A DNA stretch of 61,205 nt from Actinomortierella ambigua (Eukaryota > Mortierellomycota > Mortierellomycetes > Mortierellales > Mortierellaceae), in assembly GCA_016098155.1 (NCBI GenBank), contig JAAAJB010000148.1, positions 1 to 61,205 on the forward strand. The letters run 5' to 3'. Below the pieces are notes generated by a model. It was not told the origin of the DNA. It ran no database searches and worked only from the letters and a program-made list of their open reading frames with translations. Position 1 is the stretch's first letter. Every line of letters starts with the position of its first letter. This document shows, piece after piece, positions 50,901 through 59,711 of the stretch. A program made the translations under genes and the position numbers.

Positions 50901-53235
50901 ATCCTCGAGTGCTGCTGCTACCGCTGCCGCCGCCGCAGCAGCAGCAGCAGCAGCAGCGATGGCCCGCCATCGTCAACAACGCAGCGACAGTGAGATCTCG
51001 GTGGATGACCATGTCACCGGGCGCAGAGGCAGTGGCAGTGGCAGTAGCAGTGTCAAACCAAGGCGAGGTAGTAAAGGAGGCAACGGAGGTAGTGGAGGAG
51101 GAAATGGTGGGGGTAGCAGTGGTACTGGCGCTGTCAGTGCAGCGATGATGCAACGGACGCTGAGCATCGAGTCCGAGTTCGAGAGCTTTTCGTACAAGAA
51201 TGTGACGCTGTTGAACGATGTCAACATGGAGGCCCTCCTGCAGGAGAAGAAGGCGGCAGCGGCAGCAGAGGCGGCAGCGGCAGCAGCAGCAGTGGCTCAA
51301 AGGGCAGTGTCGTCGTCCGTCGTAATGGGTGGTAGTAGTGGACTAGAGTCACTGTTGCTGTTGTCTACCTCTGTGTCTGGAGGGCTACCGTCGATGGCTA
51401 CCACCGCCACGACGACGACGGAGCCGTCAGCAGCGATGATTTCCGCCCTTCCATCTCGACAGGCGTCGCAGCAGCAGCTTCAGCCAACAAAGACCACATC
51501 GCGTAAGTCAAGTCTTGGTGCCTTGTTTGGATTGACATCATCGCTGTCATCCTCAGCCACGTCTTCGCCCTGCCCTCCAGCGGCGGTGGCTTCAGCCACG
51601 GGCCCCAGGCCACCATTGCAGCCCACTTCATCCTCCATCTCTTCATCCTCCCTGCCGGCCTCGGAGCTAGCGATCGAGGCAAGTGGGCATGGAGGCGGTA
51701 GTGGACTGAGAGGACTGCTTCAGAAAAAGTCGACCCAGGAGAGTCTGCACGAAGGAGAAGGTCGGGCGCCACCAGCATCGACAGGTGGGGACCCCTTGTC
51801 GTCTTCGTTCTTCTCATCCTCGACTTCCTCATTGACATCCTCGTCTGGACAGCATGGAGGTGGCCTGTTGATGAGTTTTGGAGCGTTGGCTAGCCGTTCC
51901 CGGTCCAAGTCACGATCAAGGTCTCGATCGGGTTCGTCCAGAACTGGAGCGCCGTTGCCTGCGTATGTTGTTCAGCCTTCGTCGTCATCGTCCTCACCGT
52001 CTTCATCGTCTTCGTCCCAGGTAAAACCTCCATCACAGGCGGGTCAGACACCAGCGACCGCGACGCCGCCACAGCCTCCACCAACCATGTTGACTCACCA
52101 TCCCACGATCCACCATGCTCACGCGTCATCGGGTGGGTCGGGGTCCGTGTACTCGAACACTGACACACTGGTTGGGTCGACGGCAACGGGGAGCACTACG
52201 TACCTGGTACAGGACGTATCGTCGACACTGAACGCGTCGTCACCCAATCAGACGTACTCAGCTACTAGCAACAGTGGTAAAGATAGAGCAAGTGGTGGCG
52301 GTCACCGTGCCTTTAGCAAGGGGCCATCGAGTCTGAGCGGGAGCCGACGCGGTAGCCATGGTGGCTCTTCAGGAGGGGGAGGAATAACCACAGGAGGTGA
52401 GATGGCGAATTCCACATGTGCTCCCTTGTTAGCTTCTGGACCGATGGCGGCTTCGAGTGTCATGGCGGCGCAGAGTCGTAATAGTAGCGTGGCGAGTCTA
52501 AATCAACCGTCGCCTAATGCAGCGTCTGGCAGTAGCGGTAACGGCGGGTTGTTTCCCAGCTTGCTGACAAAGCGATCGAGCCCTGCGCTTGTAGGCGGAG
52601 GTGGACCTGGACAGGCACTGTCGGAGAAGGGATCCATGAGCCCCGGCGGAGGAAGTGGTGGCGGTAATGGTATTGTCGGAGGAGCGCACCCTGCTTACCA
52701 GCAGCAGCAGCAGCAGCAGCAATACCCGCACCACATCAAACTGATGAACAAGATCCCACAGCGCAAGAATAGTGTCCCATCCTTGCTACCCAGCGGCGCA
52801 GCCGCACTGCGAGGGTTCTTTGGACATCACCATAGCAACGGATCAGATTCGTGCTTGGTCATCTCCTCGTCGGGAGCTGCAGGTCATGGTTCTACTGGAG
52901 GCGGATCGGGCAATGTGTCGGCGGCATCCACGCCTGGATCGACGAGATCAGCGTCGCGCGCAGGAGGCGGAGGCGGAGGCGGAGGCGGAGGCGGAGGAGG
53001 AGGAGGAGTAGGAGGAGGAGGGAGCATTGGACGGAGTAGCACGATGGGAGTAAGCACCAGTGGTAGCTCAATGGGTATGTCCAAGCAGGTCACAGTGCCA
53101 ACTACGTCGACGATCATGATTACGCCACTTGTCCTGGATCGGGATGAGAACTGGGGGCAAGGCCTTGGCATCGGCGCCAGTCTTTTGGGACCCATGTTAT
53201 TGACGAAGGACGAGCCAAAGGACTCTACTGAGTAG
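32987..53235 (+). CDS. RIM15: Giant Rim15/Cek1-type AGC protein kinase, 11 exons
   Basis: Exons: 32987-33854, 34453-35049, 36584-37180, 37638-37721, 37940-43065, 43244-45763, 45877-45947, 46061-46935, 47048-47558, 47715-49012, 49100-53235; 5,560 codons plus stop with every phase consistent. A C2HC finger [10 protein letters not shown]...HSETC lies near residue 3210. A helical region [16 protein letters not shown] follows. The kinase is about 3736-4165: [42 protein letters not shown], then a ~120-residue Ser/Gln/His insert before [13 protein letters not shown]. That split between DFG and APE is the hallmark of the Greatwall/Rim15 group. A C-terminal [13 protein letters not shown] motif (about 4875) matches the motif after the kinase in Rim15. 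Known family role: nutrient/TORC1-controlled quiescence and endosulfine phosphorylation. No C-terminal receiver domain is visible. Most of the rest is homopeptide-rich and probably disordered. The start is the first ATG after an in-frame TGA; upstream exons are possible. Confidence 0.8.
49013..49099 (+). other. 87-nt intron of the kinase gene that stays open if retained
   Basis: Donor GACG|GTAAGT and acceptor GATAG|CTCGAA. The intron is exactly 29 codons with no stop in the reading frame, so retention adds a hydrophobic segment ([11 protein letters not shown]...) just after the kinase domain. The T-rich tract before the AG is typical of an acceptor. Confidence 0.7.
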
Positions 53236-53884
53236 AGAGCCCTCAATACAAAGCAATCATAGAAGTGCTCATGCTATGGCTGTAGAACACACGCCCCCAA
53301 AGAAAAAACAAAAAAAAGATCATGATAACACTCAGACTTGTGTACGGTCAATTATATAATTCCCAAATAACGAATCAAACCGCCAGTGTTTGTTAAACGG
53401 CAAGAAGATTAAATAAAAATTGAGCTTCTATGCTCGTCATATAATACTACATTCGCTGAACTTTCACTTGGTCCATTGGATATGTCAACAGTAGCAGCAT
53501 CCGAAGTAGCAGTAGAAGCAGCAGCAGCAGAAGCAGCAGAAGTAGCAGAGACGCTGGCTATGGCAACAAACATCATCGCGCTACTCAACAACACGTCCAC
53601 ATGTCATGGCTCGAGACCAACGTGACATGGTGGTTGAGACTTTTGGCACCTTATTATTCATCAACTGTAGAACCTGAGCGGGTACATACTCGCCTTCTCT
53701 CAGTCGCCCTCGGCACGCGACAAGAGAGTTCGTTGTAACCCTCTTTCCAGATAAGCAGCCTTCCAGGGGGACCATCGCCGCATGTCAATATGAGCGATGC
53801 AACTTAGAGTCTTTGTGCCCCTTTGTCCCCAGTCACCAGCATTAAACTTGAGTAAGAGGGACAACACTAAAAGAATGAAGATAT
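53236..53884. other. Convergent region downstream of Rim15
   Basis: A TAAATAAAAA poly(A)-type signal lies at 53408-53417. A minus-strand frame (start MMFVAIASVSATSAASAA, stop 53409) resembles a signal peptide followed by a GCT/GCA-type triplet repeat, but I have no independent support for it. No confident gene. Confidence 0.4.
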
Positions 53885-54615
53885 TTACATGCGCTTTATC
53901 AATACTGTCCTAGCAAGCATTAACGTTGTCGTTTTGAAGGTAAAGCTCGGCAGAGCAAGGGTCGGTCCACCACCCTCCCGACCATGATGACCCAAGCCAC
54001 TGCCGCTGCTGCCTCTTGCCAGGAGCGCGCTTCCTTGGATCCAGATGAGGATAGGGATGGGCATAAACTTTTCAAGAGTCGAGGACCAGCTCGAAGATGA
54101 TGATGAAGAGTCTTCACGGGCGGACGGATGCGCATAGATGTTCACTTGGATCTCGGGGCGCCCGTGTGCCGTTGTTGAAGGCTGGTCGTCTAACTGGTCC
54201 GAGAGATGCTTGAGGATAGGCAGGAGATTGCCCCACATGCTTGGCTGCTGTTGTGGTGCATGCGGGCTAGGAAGACGAACGGGGGGAGGAGGAGGTGGTG
54301 GTGGTGGTGGAAGAAGGAAGAATGGAGAGGTTCCAAGTAAGCAAAAAGTTGCACTATAAAAATAACATTGAATGCCTATGAAGGGTGACGACCAGAAAAG
54401 TGCATAGTGCGTCTCTTTAACCGTCTTGCTTACCGGTAGGTGTGGCTACGATGGCTACTCTTCTTGTGCTTGCTGATGTTGGTGGGTGCGTTCCAGCGCT
54501 TGCTGACAGTGGTATAAGGGAGGCTCAGGAAGCGCACGGCTGGAAGCTGGCTGTCAACCTGGGTGCGGACAGCACCCATGCCAGGGATGTTGATGGCAAG
54601 GTCGAGGGGGGTCAT
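53885..54615 (-). CDS. Truncated, diverged N-terminal carboxylesterase-like protein, two exons
   Basis: Exons 54615-54434 and 54353-53885 join in phase 2 (CG|GTAAGC, TATAG|TGCAAC) to give 216 residues. Exon 1 has INIPGMGAVRTQ, AVRFLSLPYTTVSKRWN, which closely parallel VHIPGLGAVRGE and VVRFLNVPFATMRKRWN of the esterase at 6343. The intron follows at nearly the same place and in the same phase. Exon 2 has QVNIYAHP and MPIPILIWIQGSALLARGS, aligning with the esterase LNIY and PVMVWVYGGAFRVGG (oxyanion) segment, separated by poly-Pro and poly-Ser. The gene stops before the GESAG elbow, so there is no catalytic serine, acid or histidine, and the GG of the oxyanion hole is GSA. It has a CT/CA-rich leader and a TTTAAAA box, so it may be expressed. 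It could be a decaying pseudogene, a noncatalytic small protein, or have exons I missed. Confidence 0.55.
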
Positions 54616-54851
54616 AACTGAGAAATCAAGGACGTTGAGTGGGGAGGTGTATGTGTGTATGAGTATTGTGTTGGAGTAGAAAAGCAGTGCAAGGAAGGTG
54701 TGAGGGTGGGTGTGTGTGTCGTGTGAGTGCGAAGGGAGGGGGGTGAGAAGAGTGGGGAGTTTGTTGTGGTGTGTGTCAACAACAGATTTGCCGAAGCAAT
54801 AAAGAAAGGGATGCTCGTGGATGAAGAAAACGAAAAAAAAGAGGACGGACC

Positions 54852-54860
54852 CCTTTTAAA
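54852..54860 (-). promoter_or_regulatory. TATA-like box of the truncated esterase-like gene
   Basis: On the minus strand TTTAAAAGG lies about 240 nt upstream of the ATG at 54615, followed by a CA/CT-rich leader resembling those of the neighbouring expressed genes. Confidence 0.35.
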
Positions 54861-56896
54861 CAAGAGATCTTCGGATAGGGTCATGGATGCCGTGCGTTGT
54901 TCCCCCCACAATCAAGGGTGCTTCCTAATTTAGGCTTTCCCCCCCCCCCATACCACAATCAGAAAACACGATAATTGCCCGCAGGTAACCCGGTAACTCC
55001 AAAGCTCACCTCCAGCGAAGGAGGGAAGGGGGAGAGGGGGCCTGTTTGAAATATTTGAGCGACATAAGCATGTCGGAGGCTGCCGCCATGAAGTTTGAAT
55101 GAATGTGAATGTATTTGGACATGCCGAGTATTGTATTCTATTCCTACAGTGTTGGTTAGTCTTCCCGACAGCCCGCCCAGTCTAAATAATGTGACCAATT
55201 GCTCACCAACAAACAAACCAAAATTGCCTTTTTGGTAGCGTGGAGAGGGGGTGAAGTTGAGATGGGATGAACCTCCTTCTGACTGGCGCTGTTCAGGCCG
55301 CTCTTGACAGGCAACTGCTCGATGGCCTCGAAGTCTAGGGAAGAGGAGCACGAGCCCTATCGGGAGCGGTGCCTCACAAAGTATATGTCCAGATACATGA
55401 TACCCCCTGTAGCCTTGCTCTCTAACCCCGATAAGACATGGTAATGCGCTGGGCGCGAGGTGTCTGTGTGTGTCTGGCATGCCAGTATGTGCTTGATGAA
55501 GGACATCAAGCTTGGGGGGGGTGCAAGTTGCCCGATGTCCACGGCCGTGTCGGGACAGCAAATGCCACTTGATCAGGTCAGTGTTGGCAATGTTGGTGAG
55601 AAGAGGCCTGTGGGGCGATGCTTCTGGACGACAACAAAGAGTTACCTTAGGGCGGCAGGTGGACTCAGTTGAGCCTCAGGCGCCTACATAGACGAACGAA
55701 AGTGAAAGGAGTCCAATGTTGGGAGCGTCAAAAGCAAAATGACAATCCCGAGAGCAACAGTGTAGTGCGTCATCTTTTGGATGAGATCGCGTACGACAGC
55801 AAACATTGAACAGGCACATAGTGCGCAGTAGGCTGAGAGGAAGGATGAGGACAACAGCAGCAACCGAAGGTTTGTCGTGGTCGCAATTGTATGAGTTCGT
55901 TTATGCGAAAAAAAGGAGGGTAGAGGCCTGCTTCTACGTCGCTCTGTGCGATTCCTATGGCACCATACACAGTTATGGGGCTAGGTTGCACGAATTGGAC
56001 ACCCTTGTTCTGCCGCCTTCGTGAATAATTTGATTTCTTCTGTTCACGGATGGGTCGCTAGTAGGGGAGTTAGCTAGACGGAGCTTGAGCCCAACTACAA
56101 GGTTTTTTGTTTTCATAGATCATGATGTTCGTCAATGGGCGCATTTGCAGCGTGGATGAGCCATCAGGGAACATTTGTCCCCGCCACGACTGAAGAGGAT
56201 GTTGTTTTCTTCCAAATTATAGGCATGGTGGCTAAAAGTCGATAATCTATGTTACGCGTCACCAGTACCTTCCGTTCTCCCTTTAAAGGCTCTTTCCTTC
56301 TTTCTTTCTGGTGAAGAACCAAAAAAAAAAAAAAAAAAAAAAATACTCCGCACCTTGACCTATACATTGCTGCATACCTCGACAACCACGTTTTCACATA
56401 TGTGCAGGCTTTGAGGACCTGGACAAGCCGCTTTGTGCCCACCTATTGCGCTCGTTGAGGACCCCCCGATGCACTTTGGGATAGCTTAGAGTAGGTGTGT
56501 GTGTCTCAAGGTCACACGATGACATGCTCTACCAACCCGCCTGAGAAGCGTTCACCATGCATTCGTGACCTGATTGTGGACGCGCCAAACTTCCTATTGC
56601 TCCGACTTGACTGAGCTCGTGCCCCAAAGGCCATAGTCGTGGGGTCATGTCTCTGGGGTGGGGGCTGGTTTCCAGAGGTCCTTGTCTGCACGCATTTCGA
56701 TACAGAACTTTGGCCCCTCTCGAGAACAAAGAGCATAATCAAGGAACGCAAGAAGACTGATTGACTGTTCCTGAAAATCTGAGTTTGAAATGAAACGATG
56801 TTTTTGCCACCATTGTTGTTTGACCTTCTTTTTTCAATATGTAGAGAGTAATCGCGTCGACCAATCTCATTCATTGCAAGCTCACATCTACCAACA
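54861..56896. other. Gene-poor stretch before the Siva-like gene
   Basis: 2 kb with open frames of up to 200 codons (54959-55561, minus) but no recognisable motif or splice-linked structure. A 23-A homopolymer stands at 56321-56343. Just before the Siva-like ATG is a short AT-rich leader. No supportable gene. Confidence 0.45.
56321..56343 (+). repeat. Poly(A) homopolymer, 23 nt
   Basis: An uninterrupted run of 23 A on the plus strand in otherwise mixed sequence. It could be the tail of an old retroposed copy or a simple homopolymer. I see no target-site duplication or recognisable body upstream. Confidence 0.8.
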
Positions 56897-57820
56897 ATGA
56901 ATGGGTACTTTTATTCCGCCCCAGCTGCCTCATCAGCCTCCAACTCTAAGCGCATGTGGATCGACGACGATGTTGACATGGAGGATGCCACCCTGCCCTC
57001 CCCCTCCAAAACACGTAACCACTCGTCCACACCTTACGGCCAGGATCTGGTGTATGGTATGCCACTATGTTTCTCTACGCTTGGATCAATATCTTCTGTC
57101 TCGACAGCTCTCCTCTTCTCTCTCAACCTAGACATTCTGATGTACTCCTCATTTACCCAATAGAGCGCACAAAGATCATGATGATGGAGGGTCAAAGGAG
57201 GATGCAGCAGGAGAGCACTCAGCAACAGTTTCTCCAACGTTCAGTGCAGCAGCAGCAGCACGATCAACAGACGCAACTGAGGGCTAACGCCCCGTTGTAC
57301 TCGGGAAAGGGCAAGGCCATTGGACCTATCAATGCCTTCCAGCTCATGTTTAAGAGCCAACAGGCTGCTGCTACAGCAGCAACACCAGCACCATCACCAG
57401 CACCACCTATGAACACTTTGGGTCAAACAACACTTTCGCATTGGCATACGCAACAGCACATATCACCGTCTACTCGAGGTCAAAATCAATATCCGTCCGG
57501 CCACGAGTGCCCCAACAACTGTCTGGACACCTTTCGGCAACAACCTGGCTCTGTTGCGCCTACAAAGTGCACATTTTGTGATCGACCACAGTGCTTGGAG
57601 TGCTCCATCAATTGCCGGTCATGCGACGAGCCTTTTTGTGGAGCATGTTCTACACCAATGTATGCACCTACAATCGAGTTTTCCATACTCCACCGGTGAG
57701 AGACAAAAAAAGTGCTATACTGAACATCTAATTTCTCTATTAAATCCATTTAATTGACGATGAATTAATAGGTATGATACTCCCGAGGTGACCCATCTTT
57801 GCTTGAGCTGTCGAGCATAA
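56897..57820 (+). CDS. Siva-like cysteine-rich zinc-binding protein, three exons
   Basis: Exons 56897-57056, 57164-57659 and 57772-57820 (234 residues), GT-AG, phases 1 and 2. The N-terminus has MWIDDDVDMEDA, then KTRNHSSTPYGQDLVYE; the middle is Gln/Ala-rich with GPINAFQLMFKS. The C-terminal 50 residues contain CTFCDRPQCLECSINC, CDEPFCGACS and, from exon 3, YDTPEVTHLCLSC. This dense CxxC/CxxxC pattern matches the zinc-binding C-terminus of Siva (apoptosis regulatory protein, CD27-binding) and its fungal relatives. Exon 3 encodes only 15 residues but supplies the final Cys pair; without it the frame ends in a shorter tail at 57700. Its function in fungi is not established. The gene converges on the small minus-strand gene at 58158. 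Confidence 0.7.
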
Positions 57821-58157
57821 TTGAACTTGCGTTATTTCTTGTTGTTACCCTTGCGATGGAATAAACTCCGCGACCGTCGCAGTCAAACAACCGTATTCCC
57901 AAGAACTGTTTTCCGTGGAACGAGCGAGAAAGAGCCATTCGTCTCATATGAAACCCCCCTTGGGAGGACTTATTTCAGACTCTGAGGGACAATTAGTTTA
58001 TTGTTTATGATTGAAGGGCGCAAAGGCAATTAAGGCTGATGCAATGAAGTTAAAAAAAGGGATATCATGGAATGCTGTAGTGAAAGGTAGGTGAGTTCGC
58101 AAGGGGTATCTGAGAGATTCACACGAATGTCTTCGTGAGAGCGAGATGGATGTCCAT
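57821..58157. other. Convergent intergenic region; nothing recognised
   Basis: 337 nt between two converging genes. It is AT-rich near 57990-58015, compatible with poly(A) signals on either strand. No open frame or RNA gene is recognised. Confidence 0.5.
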
Positions 58158-58349
58158 TTAGATAAGCACATTCAGGCTGTTTGCGGTGCTGGTGGACGAG
58201 ATGTTCTTCATGATCTTGCCCATGGCTTGATCCTTGGTCAGCTTGTCATCAGCCGCAGGACGAGTGGCTTGCAGCGAGGTACGGGGAGTCTGAGCAGGCG
58301 AGGGAGCAGCCGAGGCGGTCTTGTTCTTGTTGCTCTTGAAGAATGGCAT
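58158..58349 (-). CDS. Small basic protein, member 1 of a divergent paralogue pair
   Basis: A 63-codon single exon. It begins MPFFKSNKNKTASAAPSPAQ, continues TPRTSLQATRPAADDK, then TKDQAMGKIMKNI, and ends NSLNVLI. It shares residues 11-31 exactly with the 60-residue protein at 59529 and has matching ends (NKNK near the start; NSLNVLI versus NSMNLLI). Neither a signal peptide nor a membrane segment is present; the Lys-rich N-terminus and Pro/Ser/Thr middle suggest disorder with a short C-terminal helix. A TATAAAA box lies about 136 nt upstream on the minus strand, and a CA/CT-rich leader follows. Conservation between the copies argues it is translated. I do not recognise a family or function. 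The open frame upstream of this ATG is promoter/leader sequence. Confidence 0.7.
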   Translation of the reverse strand: MPFFKSNKNKTASAAPSPAQTPRTSLQATRPAADDKLTKDQAMGKIMKNISSTSTANSLNVLI

Positions 58350-58484
58350 AGCGATGGAGTGTTGGTTGGTGTGTAGGAGAAAGGAAGAGGGTAAGGGTGA
58401 TGAGGCTTGTATCGGCTTGATTGGGTTGAGTTGTGTTGGATTTGGAAGTGGTGAGAAAAGGCCAAGCAAGAGGGCCAGCGACTC

Positions 58485-58491
58485 TTTTATA
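58485..58491 (-). promoter_or_regulatory. TATA box of the minus-strand small protein
   Basis: TATAAAA on the minus strand, about 136 nt upstream of the ATG at 58349. Six nucleotides further upstream is TCCGTGG (58497-58503), an element also found upstream of the paralogue. Confidence 0.6.
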
Positions 58492-58559
58492 GGGAACCAC
58501 GGATGAGAAATGAGGACTCTCTTCTGTTTGTGCACGGTTACCCGAGTCTGGAAGACGAG

Positions 58560-58630
58560 AGAGAGAGAGAGAGTAAAAGAGAGAAAGACTTTGTGTATGT
58601 GTGTATGTGCGTGAGAGAGTGAGAGAAACA
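58560..58630. repeat. (GA)n and TGTG-type simple repeats
   Basis: GA units at 58558-58590, then a GTGTATGTGTGTATGTGCGTGAGAG-type tract. It lies in the shared upstream region of the small-protein pair. Confidence 0.8.
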
Positions 58631-59151
58631 GAAAGAGTCGACCGGAGATGAGGCTGAGCTTGAATGGATGAGCCAAGGGGCGGAATGCCATGCTTGGCCT
58701 TCTGGCCTGGTTTGTCTTTGCTAAGGAAATGAGTGTGCAGCGCAAGGGCCTTCCTTTAATTGATGTCACTCCACTTGGCCCGAACGTTCTAGGAGCTGAG
58801 CGGAGTGTGTGAGTGGCGGAGTCTGATGGCTGACCCTCCTTACCGAGCATGGGCGACTCTTGGGGGTGGCATGCTGAGTATGGTTTAGAGAAAAAAAAAC
58901 ACCTCAAGACACCACAAACAAACATTTGTCTCTGTTTGTTTGTATGGATCATTTCCTCTTTTGTGTACGATGCTTTCGGTTGGCTGTCAATCCCGTACTT
59001 TTTCCCATGAGCCTGGCCCAGCCATCCCTAGCCATCCTCCCATCTCCTTCACTCCATTGGTCTCCCTTTTTGGAACGTGTAGAATGTTACATCCCCCCCC
59101 CTCCACAACGTCATATCCTTGCTATGAATAGCAAAAGTAAACTTCTCTCAG

Positions 59152-59153
59152 TC

Positions 59154-59209
<56 letters not shown>

Positions 59210-59216
59210 TGTCTGT
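59152..59216. repeat. (CT)n microsatellite
   Basis: A CT-rich tract with occasional CTGT interruptions, in the common promoter region between the divergent small genes. It mirrors the GA tract near the other gene. Confidence 0.85.
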
Positions 59217-59340
59217 TTGTTTATCTCTCTTCCCCCTCTTTCTTTCTCAGCTTCGAGAGAAGCCTCATAGAGAAATGAACGGGAAATGAAAAAATCGCGC
59301 ATCAATGTTCCTGGGCTCGGTTGGACGTGCGATGGGCATA

Positions 59341-59372
59341 CCACGGACCACCTTCATATGGACAATCCGTGG
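59341..59372. promoter_or_regulatory. Inverted CCACGGA/TCCGTGG element upstream of the plus-strand small gene
   Basis: CCACGGA (59341-59347) and TCCGTGG (59366-59372) are exact reverse complements separated by 18 nt, 37 nt upstream of the TATA box. The same TCCGTGG heptamer sits just upstream of the TATA box of the paralogue. A CGG/CCG dyad fits zinc-cluster regulators, but this assignment is inference. Confidence 0.4.
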
Positions 59373-59409
59373 GGTTTGGTTCCCAAAGCTTCCAGCACCA
59401 TGTAACTTG

Positions 59410-59416
59410 TATAAAA
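59410..59416 (+). promoter_or_regulatory. TATA box of the plus-strand small protein
   Basis: TATAAAA lies 112 nt upstream of the ATG at 59529 and is followed by a strongly pyrimidine-rich leader (TCTTCTCCCTCAGTCTCTC-type). Confidence 0.65.
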
Positions 59417-59528
59417 GCCTCTTCCTTGTCTTCTCCCTCAGTCTCTCACAACCAACACCTCAATTTCACCTACACATTGCTCCACTTTTCCTCCTCCCCT
59501 CCTCACATCCTAACCGCTGCCTACCAGT

Positions 59529-59711
59529 ATGCCCCTCTTCAAGAACAACAAGAACAAGACCGCCTCGGCTGCTCCTTCACCTGCACAGACACCCCGCACG
59601 TCGCTGCAAGCCACCCGTCCCACTGCTGCTGAAGACCAGATGGCCAAGGGCAAGATCTCAAAGAATGCTGCGTCTATTGGCATCTTCAATAGCATGAATC
59701 TGCTCATCTAA
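59529..59711 (+). CDS. Small basic protein, member 2 of a divergent paralogue pair
   Basis: A 60-codon single exon. It begins MPLFKNNKNKTASAAPSPAQ, continues TPRTSLQATRPTAAEDQ, then MAKGKISKNAASIGIF, and ends NSMNLLI. The first 31 residues are identical to the paralogue at 58158-58349 except at positions 3 and 6. The region after residue 31 has diverged and is three residues shorter, while the last seven residues are conserved in pattern. It has its own TATA box and leader, and a TAA stop followed at once by TAG. No domain is recognised. Head-to-head orientation with 1.18 kb between starts implies an inverted duplication or a shared bidirectional promoter. Confidence 0.7.
   Translation: MPLFKNNKNKTASAAPSPAQTPRTSLQATRPTAAEDQMAKGKISKNAASIGIFNSMNLLI

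Noticed and set aside
54959..55561. 200-codon minus-strand frame
   Set aside because: No recognisable motif, no leader or TATA box, composition typical of random GC-rich sequence.
56040..56343. Possible SINE with poly(A) tail
   Set aside because: A TAGCTAGACGG stretch only loosely resembles a tRNA A box, no B box follows, and no target-site duplication was seen.
58350..58952. N-terminal extension of the minus-strand small protein to 264 codons
   Set aside because: The extension covers the TATA box, leader and GA repeats; the paralogue starts at the same MP-x-FK methionine.
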